The notes under the pieces: generated by a model | What the model was told of the DNA's origin: nothing | Databases searched by the model: none | Seen by the model: the letters and a program-made list of their open reading frames with translations, nothing else | Program-made: the position numbers and the translations under genes | NCBI GenBank assembly: GCA_030682495.1 | Contig: JAUXOC010000015.1 | Span: 1 to 34,817 of the forward strand | Origin: Alphaproteobacteria bacterium | GTDB taxonomy: Bacteria; Pseudomonadota; Alphaproteobacteria; Micavibrionales; UBA2020 | Reading direction: 5' to 3' | Length of the DNA stretch: 34,817 nt | Shown here: one piece after another, positions 24,218 to 31,350 of the stretch | How positions within the stretch are numbered: position 1 is the first letter of the stretch | Layout of the letters: every line of letters starts with the position of its first letter

Positions 24218-24649
24218 TTATTTTTCAAGCACCATATCGTAATGCGGAATACCGGCGTCCATGTATTCCGATCCGCGGGTGCGGAAGCCCAGCTTTTCGT
24301 AGAACGGCACGGCTTCGGCCTGTGCGCTGAGCTTGAACAGCTGAATATCGCCCGCCTTGGACAATTCCTGCAAGATGTATTTCATCAAAACGCCGCCCAC
24401 GCCACGGCTGCGGTGGTCTTTCAGCACGGCGACGCGTTCGATCTTGGCGGCGCTGCCCATCAGGCGGACGCGGCAGGTGGCGATGATCGCGCCCTCCGCC
24501 TGCACCGCGAAGTGCCGTGCGGCGGGGTCGAGCCCGTCGATCTCCAGATTGGCGGGCACTTGCTGCTCTTCGACAAAAACCTTGTGCCGGATGTCGAGGC
24601 AGGTTTTCATATCTTCGGGCGCAGCGACGGGGAAACAGCGGATATGCAT
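24218..24649 (-). CDS. GNAT-family N-acetyltransferase
   Basis: A 143-residue single-domain acetyltransferase. The start of the fold is IRHKVFVEEQQVPANLEIDGLDPAARHFAV, a segment typical of YjcF-like GNAT proteins. The acetyl-CoA loop is IERVAVLKDHRSRGVGGVLM, with R-x-x-G-x-G/A. FYEKLGFRTRGSEYMDAGIPHYDMVLEK is the closing strand. I chose ATG 24649, which has AAAGG 6 bases upstream; the longer frame to 24700 has none. It lies upstream of lysS and is probably cotranscribed. The substrate is unknown. Confidence 0.87.
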   Translation of the reverse strand: MHIRCFPVAAPEDMKTCLDIRHKVFVEEQQVPANLEIDGLDPAARHFAVQAEGAIIATCRVRLMGSAAKIERVAVLKDHRSRGVGGVLMKYILQELSKAGDIQLFKLSAQAEAVPFYEKLGFRTRGSEYMDAGIPHYDMVLEK

Positions 24650-24732
24650 AAAAGACCTTTCAGGGGCGATGCCGCATATCTGCCAAAAACAGACGTTCAA
24701 ATCAAGGATTTAACATGTATTTCGCCCTTTTA

Positions 24733-24761
24733 TTGACATAATGAACGCCCTTTGTTAACGT
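24733..24761 (+). promoter_or_regulatory. Promoter of the SLOG-protein gene
   Basis: A perfect TTGACA (24733-24738) is followed after 17 bp by TAACGT (24756-24761). Seven bases later comes the ATG at 24769, so the transcript is probably leaderless; no ribosome-binding site is visible. Confidence 0.5.
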
Positions 24762-24768
24762 TCCTTGT

Positions 24769-25290
24769 ATGAAACAGTCTTCACACAGCCTCTGGACAGC
24801 CATTTCAGGATCTTGGCGCACGGTCAGCGCAGACGTCGAGCACGATGTGCGCAGCGCCGTGGCCGATATTTACGCGCAGGGCGGCGGCATCGTCACAGGC
24901 GGCGCGCTGGGCGTCGATTATATCGCAACCGACGAGGCGCTGAAACATGACCCCGCCGCCGCGCGTCTCAAAATCATTCTGCCGACATCGCTGACCGATT
25001 ACGCCAATCATTATTTCAAACGTGCGGCAGAAGGCGTCATCAGCCCCAAACAGGCCGAAGACCTGAGCGCGCAGCTCAACGCGGTGCGCGAGGCGAACCC
25101 CGCCGCGCTGGTTGAAATGCACTATACCGTCTGCACGCCCGAAACCTATTACGCGCGCAATACCGCCGTGCTGGACGCCGCAGATGCCCTCGCCGCTTTT
25201 CAGGTGAACGGCAGCGCAGGCACGCAGGACACCATCGACAAGGCACGCGCGCGCGGCATGGCCGTGCTGCATAAAGCCTATAAAATCTGA
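24769..25290 (+). CDS. SLOG-superfamily (DprA/LOG-like) Rossmann protein
   Basis: A 173-residue protein with a nucleotide-binding Rossmann fold. IYAQGGGIVTGGALGVDYIATDEAL has the glycine-rich loop of the SLOG superfamily (DprA, LOG lysine-decarboxylase-like proteins and effectors of nucleotide-signal defence). Later YYARNTAVLDAADALAAFQVNGSAGTQDTIDKARARGMAV contains the R-N substrate pair and the G-S-x-G-T phosphate loop. It is shorter than DprA and has no winged helix. It has its own promoter and is followed 10 bp later by an unknown gene, then a paralogue of that gene and a DinG-type helicase. The ligand is not known. Confidence 0.75.
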   Translation: MKQSSHSLWTAISGSWRTVSADVEHDVRSAVADIYAQGGGIVTGGALGVDYIATDEALKHDPAAARLKIILPTSLTDYANHYFKRAAEGVISPKQAEDLSAQLNAVREANPAALVEMHYTVCTPETYYARNTAVLDAADALAAFQVNGSAGTQDTIDKARARGMAVLHKAYKI

Positions 25291-25300
25291 AAGATTCCCC

Positions 25301-25894
25301 ATGCCGTCCTTTTTCGACAAAGCCAAAGCCGCCGCGCGCGCTGCCGGAAAATTTCTGACGGCAGGCGACGAAGCCGAACAGGATATCCTGCGCATCCATC
25401 TAAACAAACCGCCCGCCGCGAACGAGCCTGCCGACATCACCGCATTGCGCAAAACGATGGCCGAAGAGCCGCTGCGCCGCCGCTTTGCCCGTAGCCTGTC
25501 ACGGGCCGCACGCATCATCAAAAACGAAGCCCTCCAGCTGGAAGACATCAGCGTTATCAAACTGCCCGCAGCACAGGGCGCGCAGCTTTATGCCCGCCGC
25601 AATGCGCAAGGACTGTGGAACGTCTGGCGGCGCACAGGCCATGCGCAGGGGCCGGAACCGATTACGGACACGCTGCTGGCCGGAAATCTCTCCGCCCCCG
25701 CCGCGTTGAATGCGCTGGCGGCGCAAAGCCCTGACGGCATGCAAAGGCAATCACATATGCACTGGCATCCCTTCACGGTTGCCGCGCGTATCGGCCATGT
25801 CTTCCCCGGCGAACTGGGGCATCAAATTCCCGTGCCCGAAGGACTGCTGCCGCCCAAAGACAAAACACGCACGCCAAAGCCGCCGAAACGCTGA
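25301..25894 (+). CDS. Unknown protein, member A of a local paralogous pair
   Basis: A 197-residue protein that I do not recognise. The N-terminal ~70 residues are Ala/Arg-rich and helical. From residue ~78 it reads LQLEDISVIKLPAAQGAQL, then WNVWRRTG, ITDTLLAGNLSAPAALNALA, and HPFTVAARIGHVFPGELGH. The same blocks recur in order in the next gene. The C-terminus is basic and proline-rich (PPKDKTRTPKPPKR). There is no signal peptide or membrane segment. The 10-bp gap from the SLOG gene indicates an operon. Confidence 0.7.
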   Translation: MPSFFDKAKAAARAAGKFLTAGDEAEQDILRIHLNKPPAANEPADITALRKTMAEEPLRRRFARSLSRAARIIKNEALQLEDISVIKLPAAQGAQLYARRNAQGLWNVWRRTGHAQGPEPITDTLLAGNLSAPAALNALAAQSPDGMQRQSHMHWHPFTVAARIGHVFPGELGHQIPVPEGLLPPKDKTRTPKPPKR

Positions 25895-25952
25895 TATATC
25901 AGCATTTTTTTAATTACTTTGCTTAATAGGCGGCAGAGGCCTATGGTGCGTT

Positions 25953-26333
25953 ATGTCTCACAACAGCGCCAACCATGAAACTTTTCCTACACGTTGGCGG
26001 CGAAATTTTTCGCGCTTTTACAAATCAGTTCTTGGTATGCCGCTCACGCTCGATGATATTTCCACCGTGCGCTGCCCCAAAACACATGGCGTGATTTTTG
26101 AAGCCTGCCGTGACGGCGGCGCGACATGGAGCGTGTACCGTTTCTATGGCGTCACCTACGACAAAAAAAAGCGGCTGGTGCATGAAACGCTTTACGTGGG
26201 GCTGAGCATCGGTGAAGCACTTGATACGCTCTATCACCTGCACCCCGAAGCCATGCGCCGCCCCGGTCGCGGCGCGTCCCACCCCGCCTCCGTTGCCCGT
26301 CTTGTCGGGCATGTTTTCGGCAGCACCGACTAG
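25953..26333 (+). CDS. Unknown protein, member B of a local paralogous pair
   Basis: A 126-residue protein related to the preceding one. The shared blocks are LTLDDISTVRCPKTHG (versus LQLEDISVIKLPAAQG), WSVYRFYG (versus WNVWRRTG), HETLYVGLSIGEALDTLYHLHPEAMRR (versus TDTLLAGNLSAPAALNALAAQSPDGMQR) and HPASVARLVGHVFGS (versus HPFTVAARIGHVFPG). It lacks the Ala/Arg-rich N-terminal half and the basic tail. It lies 58 bp after member A and 120 bp before the helicase. The family and function are unknown. Confidence 0.7.
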   Translation: MSHNSANHETFPTRWRRNFSRFYKSVLGMPLTLDDISTVRCPKTHGVIFEACRDGGATWSVYRFYGVTYDKKKRLVHETLYVGLSIGEALDTLYHLHPEAMRRPGRGASHPASVARLVGHVFGSTD

Positions 26334-26453
26334 GATCAATCGACATTTACGAACTGTGCCGCGTACGGGTTTAGGCTGGCTTTGCGGGGCAGAATCCGCT
26401 ACAACAAAAAGAACAAGCCAAGAACAAATTTGCGCGAAAGCCGAAGCAAACCT

Positions 26454-29339
26454 ATGACCACCGCATTGCCCCATACGGCGGGATCCGCATCCGTCGCACC
26501 GCGCCGATTGCTGGTGCCTCAGACGCCTGTGCTGGTGCTGGACGGGCTGCGGCTGCTCTGCCTGACGCTGGACGGCGAATTCACCGAAATGGATACCGAT
26601 GCCGCGCGCACGCTGGTACGCCTGCATATGCCGCTGGTCTGCCACGCGCCGCATATCGCCGCGCATCTGGGGATGGAGCGGTTCCCGTCCTATGACGTGC
26701 TGGAGCTTTTTGCCTTTGTGCATCCGGGCGCTTTTACCGTACCAACGCCGCGCGGCATGGCACGCCGCCTGAATTTGCTGGAGCCGGACAGCGCCGAAGA
26801 CCAATGCCTTGCCCTGCGTGATATCGCGCGGCATCTGCTGGCCGACCTTGGCACGGCGGGTGCTGTGCGCGACCCCAAAACCGGCAGCGGCAGCGATGCC
26901 GCCGCACTGGCCGCCATGATGGGGCTGATGCACGGGCAGGCCGACAATGCCGCCACACCGTCATCCATCGCGGCAACGGAACGCTATGGCTGGCCCTGGG
27001 CATCCTCGGTGCTGGCTGCGCTCGGGCGCGAAGAAAACCCACCCACGCGCGGCGATATCCGCGCCGCGCTGCGCATCTGGGATAAAATGCCCGAATGGGC
27101 GGTGCATGCCCCCGAACCCTCTGCCGGACATGAGGGCGTCAGCAACGACGAAGCCGCCGCACGGTTGAAACAACTGCTCGGCACCCAGAACCGCGCAGGC
27201 GACATGCGCGAAGACCGCCCGCAGCAGCGCGCCTATACCGAGAGCCTTGCCCATGCCTTCGCCCCGCGCAACCACCCCGATGCGCCGAATGTGGTGGTGG
27301 CAGAGGCCGGCACCGGCGTTGGCAAAACCCTCGGCTACCTTGCGCCCGCAACAGTCTGGGCGGAGAAAAACGGCGGCGCGGTCTGGGTGTCCACATTCAC
27401 GCGCAACCTGCAGCGGCAGGTGGAGGCGGAACTGGACAGGCTGTACCAAGACCCCGTGGAGCGCGCGCGCAAAGTGGTGACGCGCAAAGGGCGGGAGAAT
27501 TATCTCTGCTTGCTCAATTTCGAAGATATCGCACAGTCGCAAAGCATCATGACGCATGACCTCAACGCCACCGCCCTCGGCCTGATGGCGCGCTGGGCGT
27601 CTGTCACCAGCGATGGCGATCTGGCGGGGCGCGATTTTCCGGGCTGGCTGCCCGGGCTGATCGGCTGGAACCGCATCATGAGCTTTGCCGACCGCCGCGG
27701 CGAATGCATTTATGCCGCCTGCCCGCATTTTGATAAATGCTTTGTTGAAAAGTCGATACGCAAGGCGAAACGCGCCGATATCGTCATCGCCAACCACGCG
27801 CTGGTGATGCATCAGACCGCCGTGATCGGCCCCGAAGACACGCTGCCCGCGCGCTATGTCTTTGACGAGGGGCATCATCTGTTTGAAGCCGCCGACAGCG
27901 CCTTTTCCTGCCATCTGGACGGCACGGAGACTGCCGATTTGCGCCGCTGGCTTTTGGGCTCTGAAACCGGCCAGAAAAGCCGCGCGCGCGGATTGCAAAA
28001 ACGTGCCGAGGATTTGATCGCCGGTGACGATGCCGCCAAAGCCGATCTGGAATCCATCATCGAAGCCGCCCGCGCCCTGCCCGGCCCCGGCTGGCGGCAA
28101 AGATTGTGGGATGGCGCGGTAAAAGGCGTCTGCGAAGAATTCCTTGCCCTCTGCCGGCAGCAGGTACACACCCGCAATGCGGAGGCGAACCAGAACGGGT
28201 TTTACGGCCTCGAAACCCCGCTGCACCCGCCGCTGCCCGGATTGTTCGAAGCCGCCTATGCGCTGTCGCTGCGCCTGCGCGACATTCAAAAACCGATGCA
28301 ATCCCTTGCCAAAAAACTTCTGGAGCGGCTGGATGATGAAGCCGACAGCCTTGACACATCGATGCGCGAGCGTTTGCAGTTTATGGCCACATCGCTGAAC
28401 CGCCGCGCACAGCATGTGCTGGGCGGCTGGGTGTCGATGCTGGACGGGCTGCGCGCCGGTGCGGCCGATGACGTTGTGGACTGGCTGGAGATCACCCGCG
28501 TGGACGGGCATGATTTCGATATCGGCTTTTACCGCCACGCGCTCGACCCCGCCGCGCTTTTTGCCGCAAAATTGAAGCCGCATGCGCAGGGCGTTGCCGT
28601 CACATCGGCCACGCTGCGCGATATCACCGAAGACGACACCGCGGGTTGGCAATCGCCTTTTGCGCGCAGCGGCATATCATCGCTCGCCCTGCCGGAAACC
28701 ACACAGTCTTTCCATGTTCCCTCGCCTTTTGATTACGCGGCGCAGACGCGCGTGATTATCGTGCGCGACGTTAAAAAAGACGACCCCGATGCCACCGCCG
28801 CCGCTTTCCGCGAATTGTTCAAAGCATCCGGCGGCGGGGCGCTGGGTATTTTTACCGCCGTACAAAGACTGAAAATGACGGAGCAGCGCCTGCGCGCGCC
28901 GCTGGCCGAAGCCGGCCTGCCGCTTTACGCCCAGCATGTCGACCCGCTGGAAACCGGCACCTTGATCGATATTTTCCGCGAAGAAGAAAACGCCTGCCTG
29001 CTCGGCACCGATGCGACGCGCGATGGCATCGACGTGCCGGGGCGTTCGCTCAGGCTTTGCGTTTATGACCGCGTGCCCTGGCCGCGCCCGACAATTTTGC
29101 ACAAGGCACGTCGCGCGCATTTTGGCCGCGCCTATGATGACATGCTGACGCGCTTTAAAATCAAACAAGCCTATGGCCGTTTGATCCGCCGCGCCGACGA
29201 TAAAGGCGTTTTTGTGATGCTGGATGCCGGCCTGCCCACACGCCTCGCCGCGGCCTTTCCGGACAGCGTCAGCATCGAGCGCACCGGCCTTGCCGAAGCG
29301 GTCGCCATCGTGCGCGATTTTTTAAAAGAAACGCCATAA
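26454..29339 (+). CDS. DinG/XPD-family Fe-S helicase
   Basis: A 961-residue superfamily 2 helicase of the DinG/Rad3 group. Walker A is AEAGTGVGKTLGY near residue 283. The Fe-S cluster cysteines are YLCLL near 351 and CIYAACPHFDKC near 418-429. Walker B is VFDEGHHLFEAAD near 470 (DEGH rather than the usual DEAH). Motif VI is QAYGRLIRRADDKGVFVML near 905. About 280 residues precede the helicase core (VLVLDGLRLLCLTLDGEFTEM...), longer than E. coli DinG, which starts at its helicase domain; I cannot assign a nuclease fold to it. I chose ATG 26454 because the upstream TTG frame is basic and unlike the rest. It probably unwinds R-loops or forked DNA during damage tolerance. Confidence 0.87.
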   Translation: MTTALPHTAGSASVAPRRLLVPQTPVLVLDGLRLLCLTLDGEFTEMDTDAARTLVRLHMPLVCHAPHIAAHLGMERFPSYDVLELFAFVHPGAFTVPTPRGMARRLNLLEPDSAEDQCLALRDIARHLLADLGTAGAVRDPKTGSGSDAAALAAMMGLMHGQADNAATPSSIAATERYGWPWASSVLAALGREENPPTRGDIRAALRIWDKMPEWAVHAPEPSAGHEGVSNDEAAARLKQLLGTQNRAGDMREDRPQQRAYTESLAHAFAPRNHPDAPNVVVAEAGTGVGKTLGYLAPATVWAEKNGGAVWVSTFTRNLQRQVEAELDRLYQDPVERARKVVTRKGRENYLCLLNFEDIAQSQSIMTHDLNATALGLMARWASVTSDGDLAGRDFPGWLPGLIGWNRIMSFADRRGECIYAACPHFDKCFVEKSIRKAKRADIVIANHALVMHQTAVIGPEDTLPARYVFDEGHHLFEAADSAFSCHLDGTETADLRRWLLGSETGQKSRARGLQKRAEDLIAGDDAAKADLESIIEAARALPGPGWRQRLWDGAVKGVCEEFLALCRQQVHTRNAEANQNGFYGLETPLHPPLPGLFEAAYALSLRLRDIQKPMQSLAKKLLERLDDEADSLDTSMRERLQFMATSLNRRAQHVLGGWVSMLDGLRAGAADDVVDWLEITRVDGHDFDIGFYRHALDPAALFAAKLKPHAQGVAVTSATLRDITEDDTAGWQSPFARSGISSLALPETTQSFHVPSPFDYAAQTRVIIVRDVKKDDPDATAAAFRELFKASGGGALGIFTAVQRLKMTEQRLRAPLAEAGLPLYAQHVDPLETGTLIDIFREEENACLLGTDATRDGIDVPGRSLRLCVYDRVPWPRPTILHKARRAHFGRAYDDMLTRFKIKQAYGRLIRRADDKGVFVMLDAGLPTRLAAAFPDSVSIERTGLAEAVAIVRDFLKETP

Positions 29340-29340
29340 A

Positions 29341-29374
29341 ACAAAAACCGCGTCCATCAGGGCGCGGTTTTTGT
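29341..29374. terminator. Bidirectional terminator between the helicase and zeta-subunit genes
   Basis: A perfect 12-bp stem, ACAAAAACCGCG (29341-29352) with CGCGGTTTTTGT (29363-29374), lies between two convergent genes. It carries T-runs in both directions, so it can end transcription on both strands. Confidence 0.85.
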
Positions 29375-29395
29375 TATCAGCAGCGGAGAAACAGA

Positions 29396-29716
29396 TCAGC
29401 CTGCCATGAGGCTTTTCTTGGCTTCTTCCAGATGCACGTTGAATTGATTTTCAAGGTGATGGAGCGTGACATCCATGCCCTTTAGCGCGAAGTCTTTCTG
29501 CACTTTGCGGAAGACGTCCTGATTGCCCGGCTCTTCAAAGTCGGAATCAACGACTTCTTCGGCATAGGCATCGGCTTCGGCATCGGTAATACCGAGCTGT
29601 TCTGCCGCCCAATAGCCCAGCAGTTTCACCGCGCGGGAATTGACCTTGAAGCGGAATTCTTCATCCATTTTGAATTTGTTTTCGAAAGCCTGTTTACGAT
29701 CGTCAAGCGAGCTCAT
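29396..29716 (-). CDS. DUF1476 / F1-ATPase inhibitor zeta subunit
   Basis: A 106-residue protein of the alphaproteobacterial DUF1476 family, whose Paracoccus member is the zeta inhibitor of the F1Fo ATP synthase. It starts LDDRKQAFENKFKMDEEFRFKVNSRAVKLLGYWAAEQLG and continues AEEVVDSDFEEPGNQDVFRKVQKDF, both matching the family pattern. It has no signal peptide and is all-helical. AAGGTG precedes the ATG by 4 bases. It should bind the ATP synthase in the cytoplasm to prevent ATP hydrolysis; that role is known only for some family members. Confidence 0.9.
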   Translation of the reverse strand: MSSLDDRKQAFENKFKMDEEFRFKVNSRAVKLLGYWAAEQLGITDAEADAYAEEVVDSDFEEPGNQDVFRKVQKDFALKGMDVTLHHLENQFNVHLEEAKKSLMAG

Positions 29717-29734
29717 GGTGCACCTTAATACTGT

Positions 29735-29762
29735 TTGAAAACGACCCGCGGCCGTCTATATC
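29735..29762 (+). promoter_or_regulatory. Promoter of the small gene at 29800
   Basis: TTGAAA (29735-29740) is followed after 16 bp by TATATC (29757-29762). It lies 38 bp upstream of the ATG at 29800. Confidence 0.4.
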
Positions 29763-29799
29763 CGTCGAGAGTCAGAGTATAAAACAGAAATAGTGAAAA

Positions 29800-30081
29800 A
29801 TGGCTGAAAAACAAGAGAAATCACCGCTGAACGTCTGGCTGGAGGAGGATATCCCCCTGAAACAATTACCAGAAATCAAAAAATCCCTGCCTGCCCTGCG
29901 CAGACAAAACTCGCTTTTGGCCGAGGCCTATGCCAGATACGGCCTTTTACCGTGGAAGCGCCAGCCGGAGGGGTTTGAAGGCCACGCCAATATCATCCTC
30001 GCGCAGCATATTTCAACCGCCTTGGCCACGCCTCTGGCACGATGCCTGTCACGCCGCCACGGTGAGGTCTTTGCGTCGTAG
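29800..30081 (+). CDS. Small hypothetical protein
   Basis: A 93-residue protein (MAEKQEKSPLNVWLEEDIPL...) with no signal peptide and no domain I recognise. It is rich in leucine and charged residues and probably helical. It has a plausible promoter at 29735, and its start is ATG 29800. The last ~30 residues (ALATPLARCLSRRHGEVFAS) look less conserved. It lies 79 bp before folE, which has its own promoter, so it is probably expressed alone. Confidence 0.5.
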   Translation: MAEKQEKSPLNVWLEEDIPLKQLPEIKKSLPALRRQNSLLAEAYARYGLLPWKRQPEGFEGHANIILAQHISTALATPLARCLSRRHGEVFAS

Positions 30082-30101
30082 CACGGCGCGGCATCGCTTA
30101 T

Positions 30102-30134
30102 TGTCTGGCACAGCCAGACATGCCGCTTTATAAT
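30102..30134 (+). promoter_or_regulatory. folE promoter with an operator-like dyad over the -35
   Basis: TATAAT at 30129-30134 is a perfect -10. An 8-3-8 perfect inverted repeat, TGTCTGGC-ACA-GCCAGACA (30102-30120), covers the -35 position (CTGGCA, 18-bp spacer). The symmetry suggests a dimeric regulator blocking or activating the promoter. Because transcription would start near 30141, the ATG at 30140 is excluded and 30161 is the likely start. Confidence 0.6.
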
Positions 30135-30160
30135 TCATCATGTCCAAAGAGAGTAAAAAC

Positions 30161-30796
30161 ATGACCAAAAAAATCGCCCGTAAAAAAACGACCGCCGCCG
30201 CTGCAAAAACGCGCGCAAAGTCTAAACCCACCCGCCCGACCCGTACAGAGGCCGAAGCCGCCATCCGTACCCTGATCGAATGGATGGGGGAAGACCCCGC
30301 GCGCGAAGGGCTGCGCGACACGCCGCGCCGCGTCATCAAGGCTTTTGACGAATATTGCGCGGGCTATGATATGAATCCGGCCGATGTGCTGGCCAAAACC
30401 TTTTCGGAAACCGGCGGTTATGACGGCCCCGTGCTGGTCAAATGCATCGAATTTGAATCGCGCTGCGAACACCATATGGCGCCGTTTATCGGCAAGGCGC
30501 ATGTCGCCTATATCCCGAACGGCCGCATCATCGGCCTGTCCAAAATCGCGCGGCTGGTCGATATTTACGCCCGCCGCCTGCAAACGCAGGAACGTTTGAC
30601 GTCCGAGATTACCGCCGCCCTGCAAAAACATCTGAAACCCAAAGGCGTCGCCGTGATGCTGGAGGCCGAACATTTCTGCATGAAAGTGCGCGGCGTACAC
30701 AAAGACCATTCCATCACCGTCACCTCGCGCTTTACCGGCACCTATCAAAAAGACGACGATCTGCGCGAAGAATTTTTTGCGCAGGTGCGGGGGTAA
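30161..30796 (+). CDS. folE: GTP cyclohydrolase I
   Basis: A 211-residue FolE, which converts GTP to dihydroneopterin triphosphate, the first step of folate (and queuosine) synthesis. The zinc ligands are Cys102 and His105 (RCEHHMAPF) and Cys173 ([11 protein letters not shown]). [14 protein letters not shown] and [19 protein letters not shown] are family blocks. The N-terminal 30 residues are Lys/Arg/Ala-rich ([19 protein letters not shown]). I chose ATG 30161 because it has GAGAG seven bases upstream and lies after the TATAAT box. Regulation by the dyad at 30102 is inferred. Confidence 0.96.
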   Translation: MTKKIARKKTTAAAAKTRAKSKPTRPTRTEAEAAIRTLIEWMGEDPAREGLRDTPRRVIKAFDEYCAGYDMNPADVLAKTFSETGGYDGPVLVKCIEFESRCEHHMAPFIGKAHVAYIPNGRIIGLSKIARLVDIYARRLQTQERLTSEITAALQKHLKPKGVAVMLEAEHFCMKVRGVHKDHSITVTSRFTGTYQKDDDLREEFFAQVRG

Positions 30797-30801
30797 ATTC
30801 C

Positions 30802-31341
30802 ATGTACCGCGGGTTTCTATTTTTTCTTTTGTTCTTTACAACCGCCCCGCTACCCGCTGCCGCCAGCGATCCCAAAGCGCCGGCTTGCGGCATATTTTCA
30901 GCGCTCTACAGACCCAGTGTAGCTTCCCCGATTCACGATTACAGCCTGACGATTGAAAAGGAAAAGCTCTCACTTGTTTACCCCGGCAGCACACAGGCTT
31001 ATTTCAAAATAAGAAAACAATCGCGCGAGAGCGCTGCGCCGAGAACTGTCGAAATGGCTATTCCCTATGGTTGTACGGCGAGCGGGCACATTGCCTGCGG
31101 CCTCAGACTGAGATCAATGGCAAGAATCGCAGCACTCAATGGCAGATTTGAAGAGGTCACGCTGCTCGACGAAAGCGCCGCCCCTGCGGCCATCGTCATA
31201 CCGGAGCTCAACAATATCATCTTTTATACACCGGAGCAGGAAATCACAAAACTGACCCGTACGGAAACTTCCTATGCGGAAGCCGTTGGAAACAGCGGCG
31301 CTATTAACATCTGGATCTTTGACCGATGCCTTGAACCCTAA
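30802..31341 (+). CDS. Exported protein of unknown function
   Basis: A 179-residue protein with a signal peptide MYRGFLFFLLFFTTAPLPAA, probably cleaved after AAA. It has four cysteines in the mature part (ACGIF, YGCTAS, ACGLR, DRCLEP), consistent with disulfides in the periplasm. The rest is beta-rich and I do not recognise it. It is 5 bp after the folE stop and probably cotranscribed, though a role in folate metabolism does not follow. Its stop is 9 bp from the convergent ligase gene. Confidence 0.65.
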   Translation: MYRGFLFFLLFFTTAPLPAAASDPKAPACGIFSALYRPSVASPIHDYSLTIEKEKLSLVYPGSTQAYFKIRKQSRESAAPRTVEMAIPYGCTASGHIACGLRLRSMARIAALNGRFEEVTLLDESAAPAAIVIPELNNIIFYTPEQEITKLTRTETSYAEAVGNSGAINIWIFDRCLEP

Positions 31342-31350
31342 ATCCGACCT

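Noticed and set aside
26961-28652. Long minus-strand open frame (about 563 codons) opposite the helicase gene
   Set aside because: The plus strand has complete helicase motifs throughout. The antisense frame is a by-product of GC-rich codon usage, with a Cys/Arg/Gly-heavy, motif-free translation.
30106-30120. TGGCAC as a sigma-54 promoter element for folE
   Set aside because: The required downstream GC element (TTGC at the correct spacing) is missing, and a consensus TATAAT is present instead.
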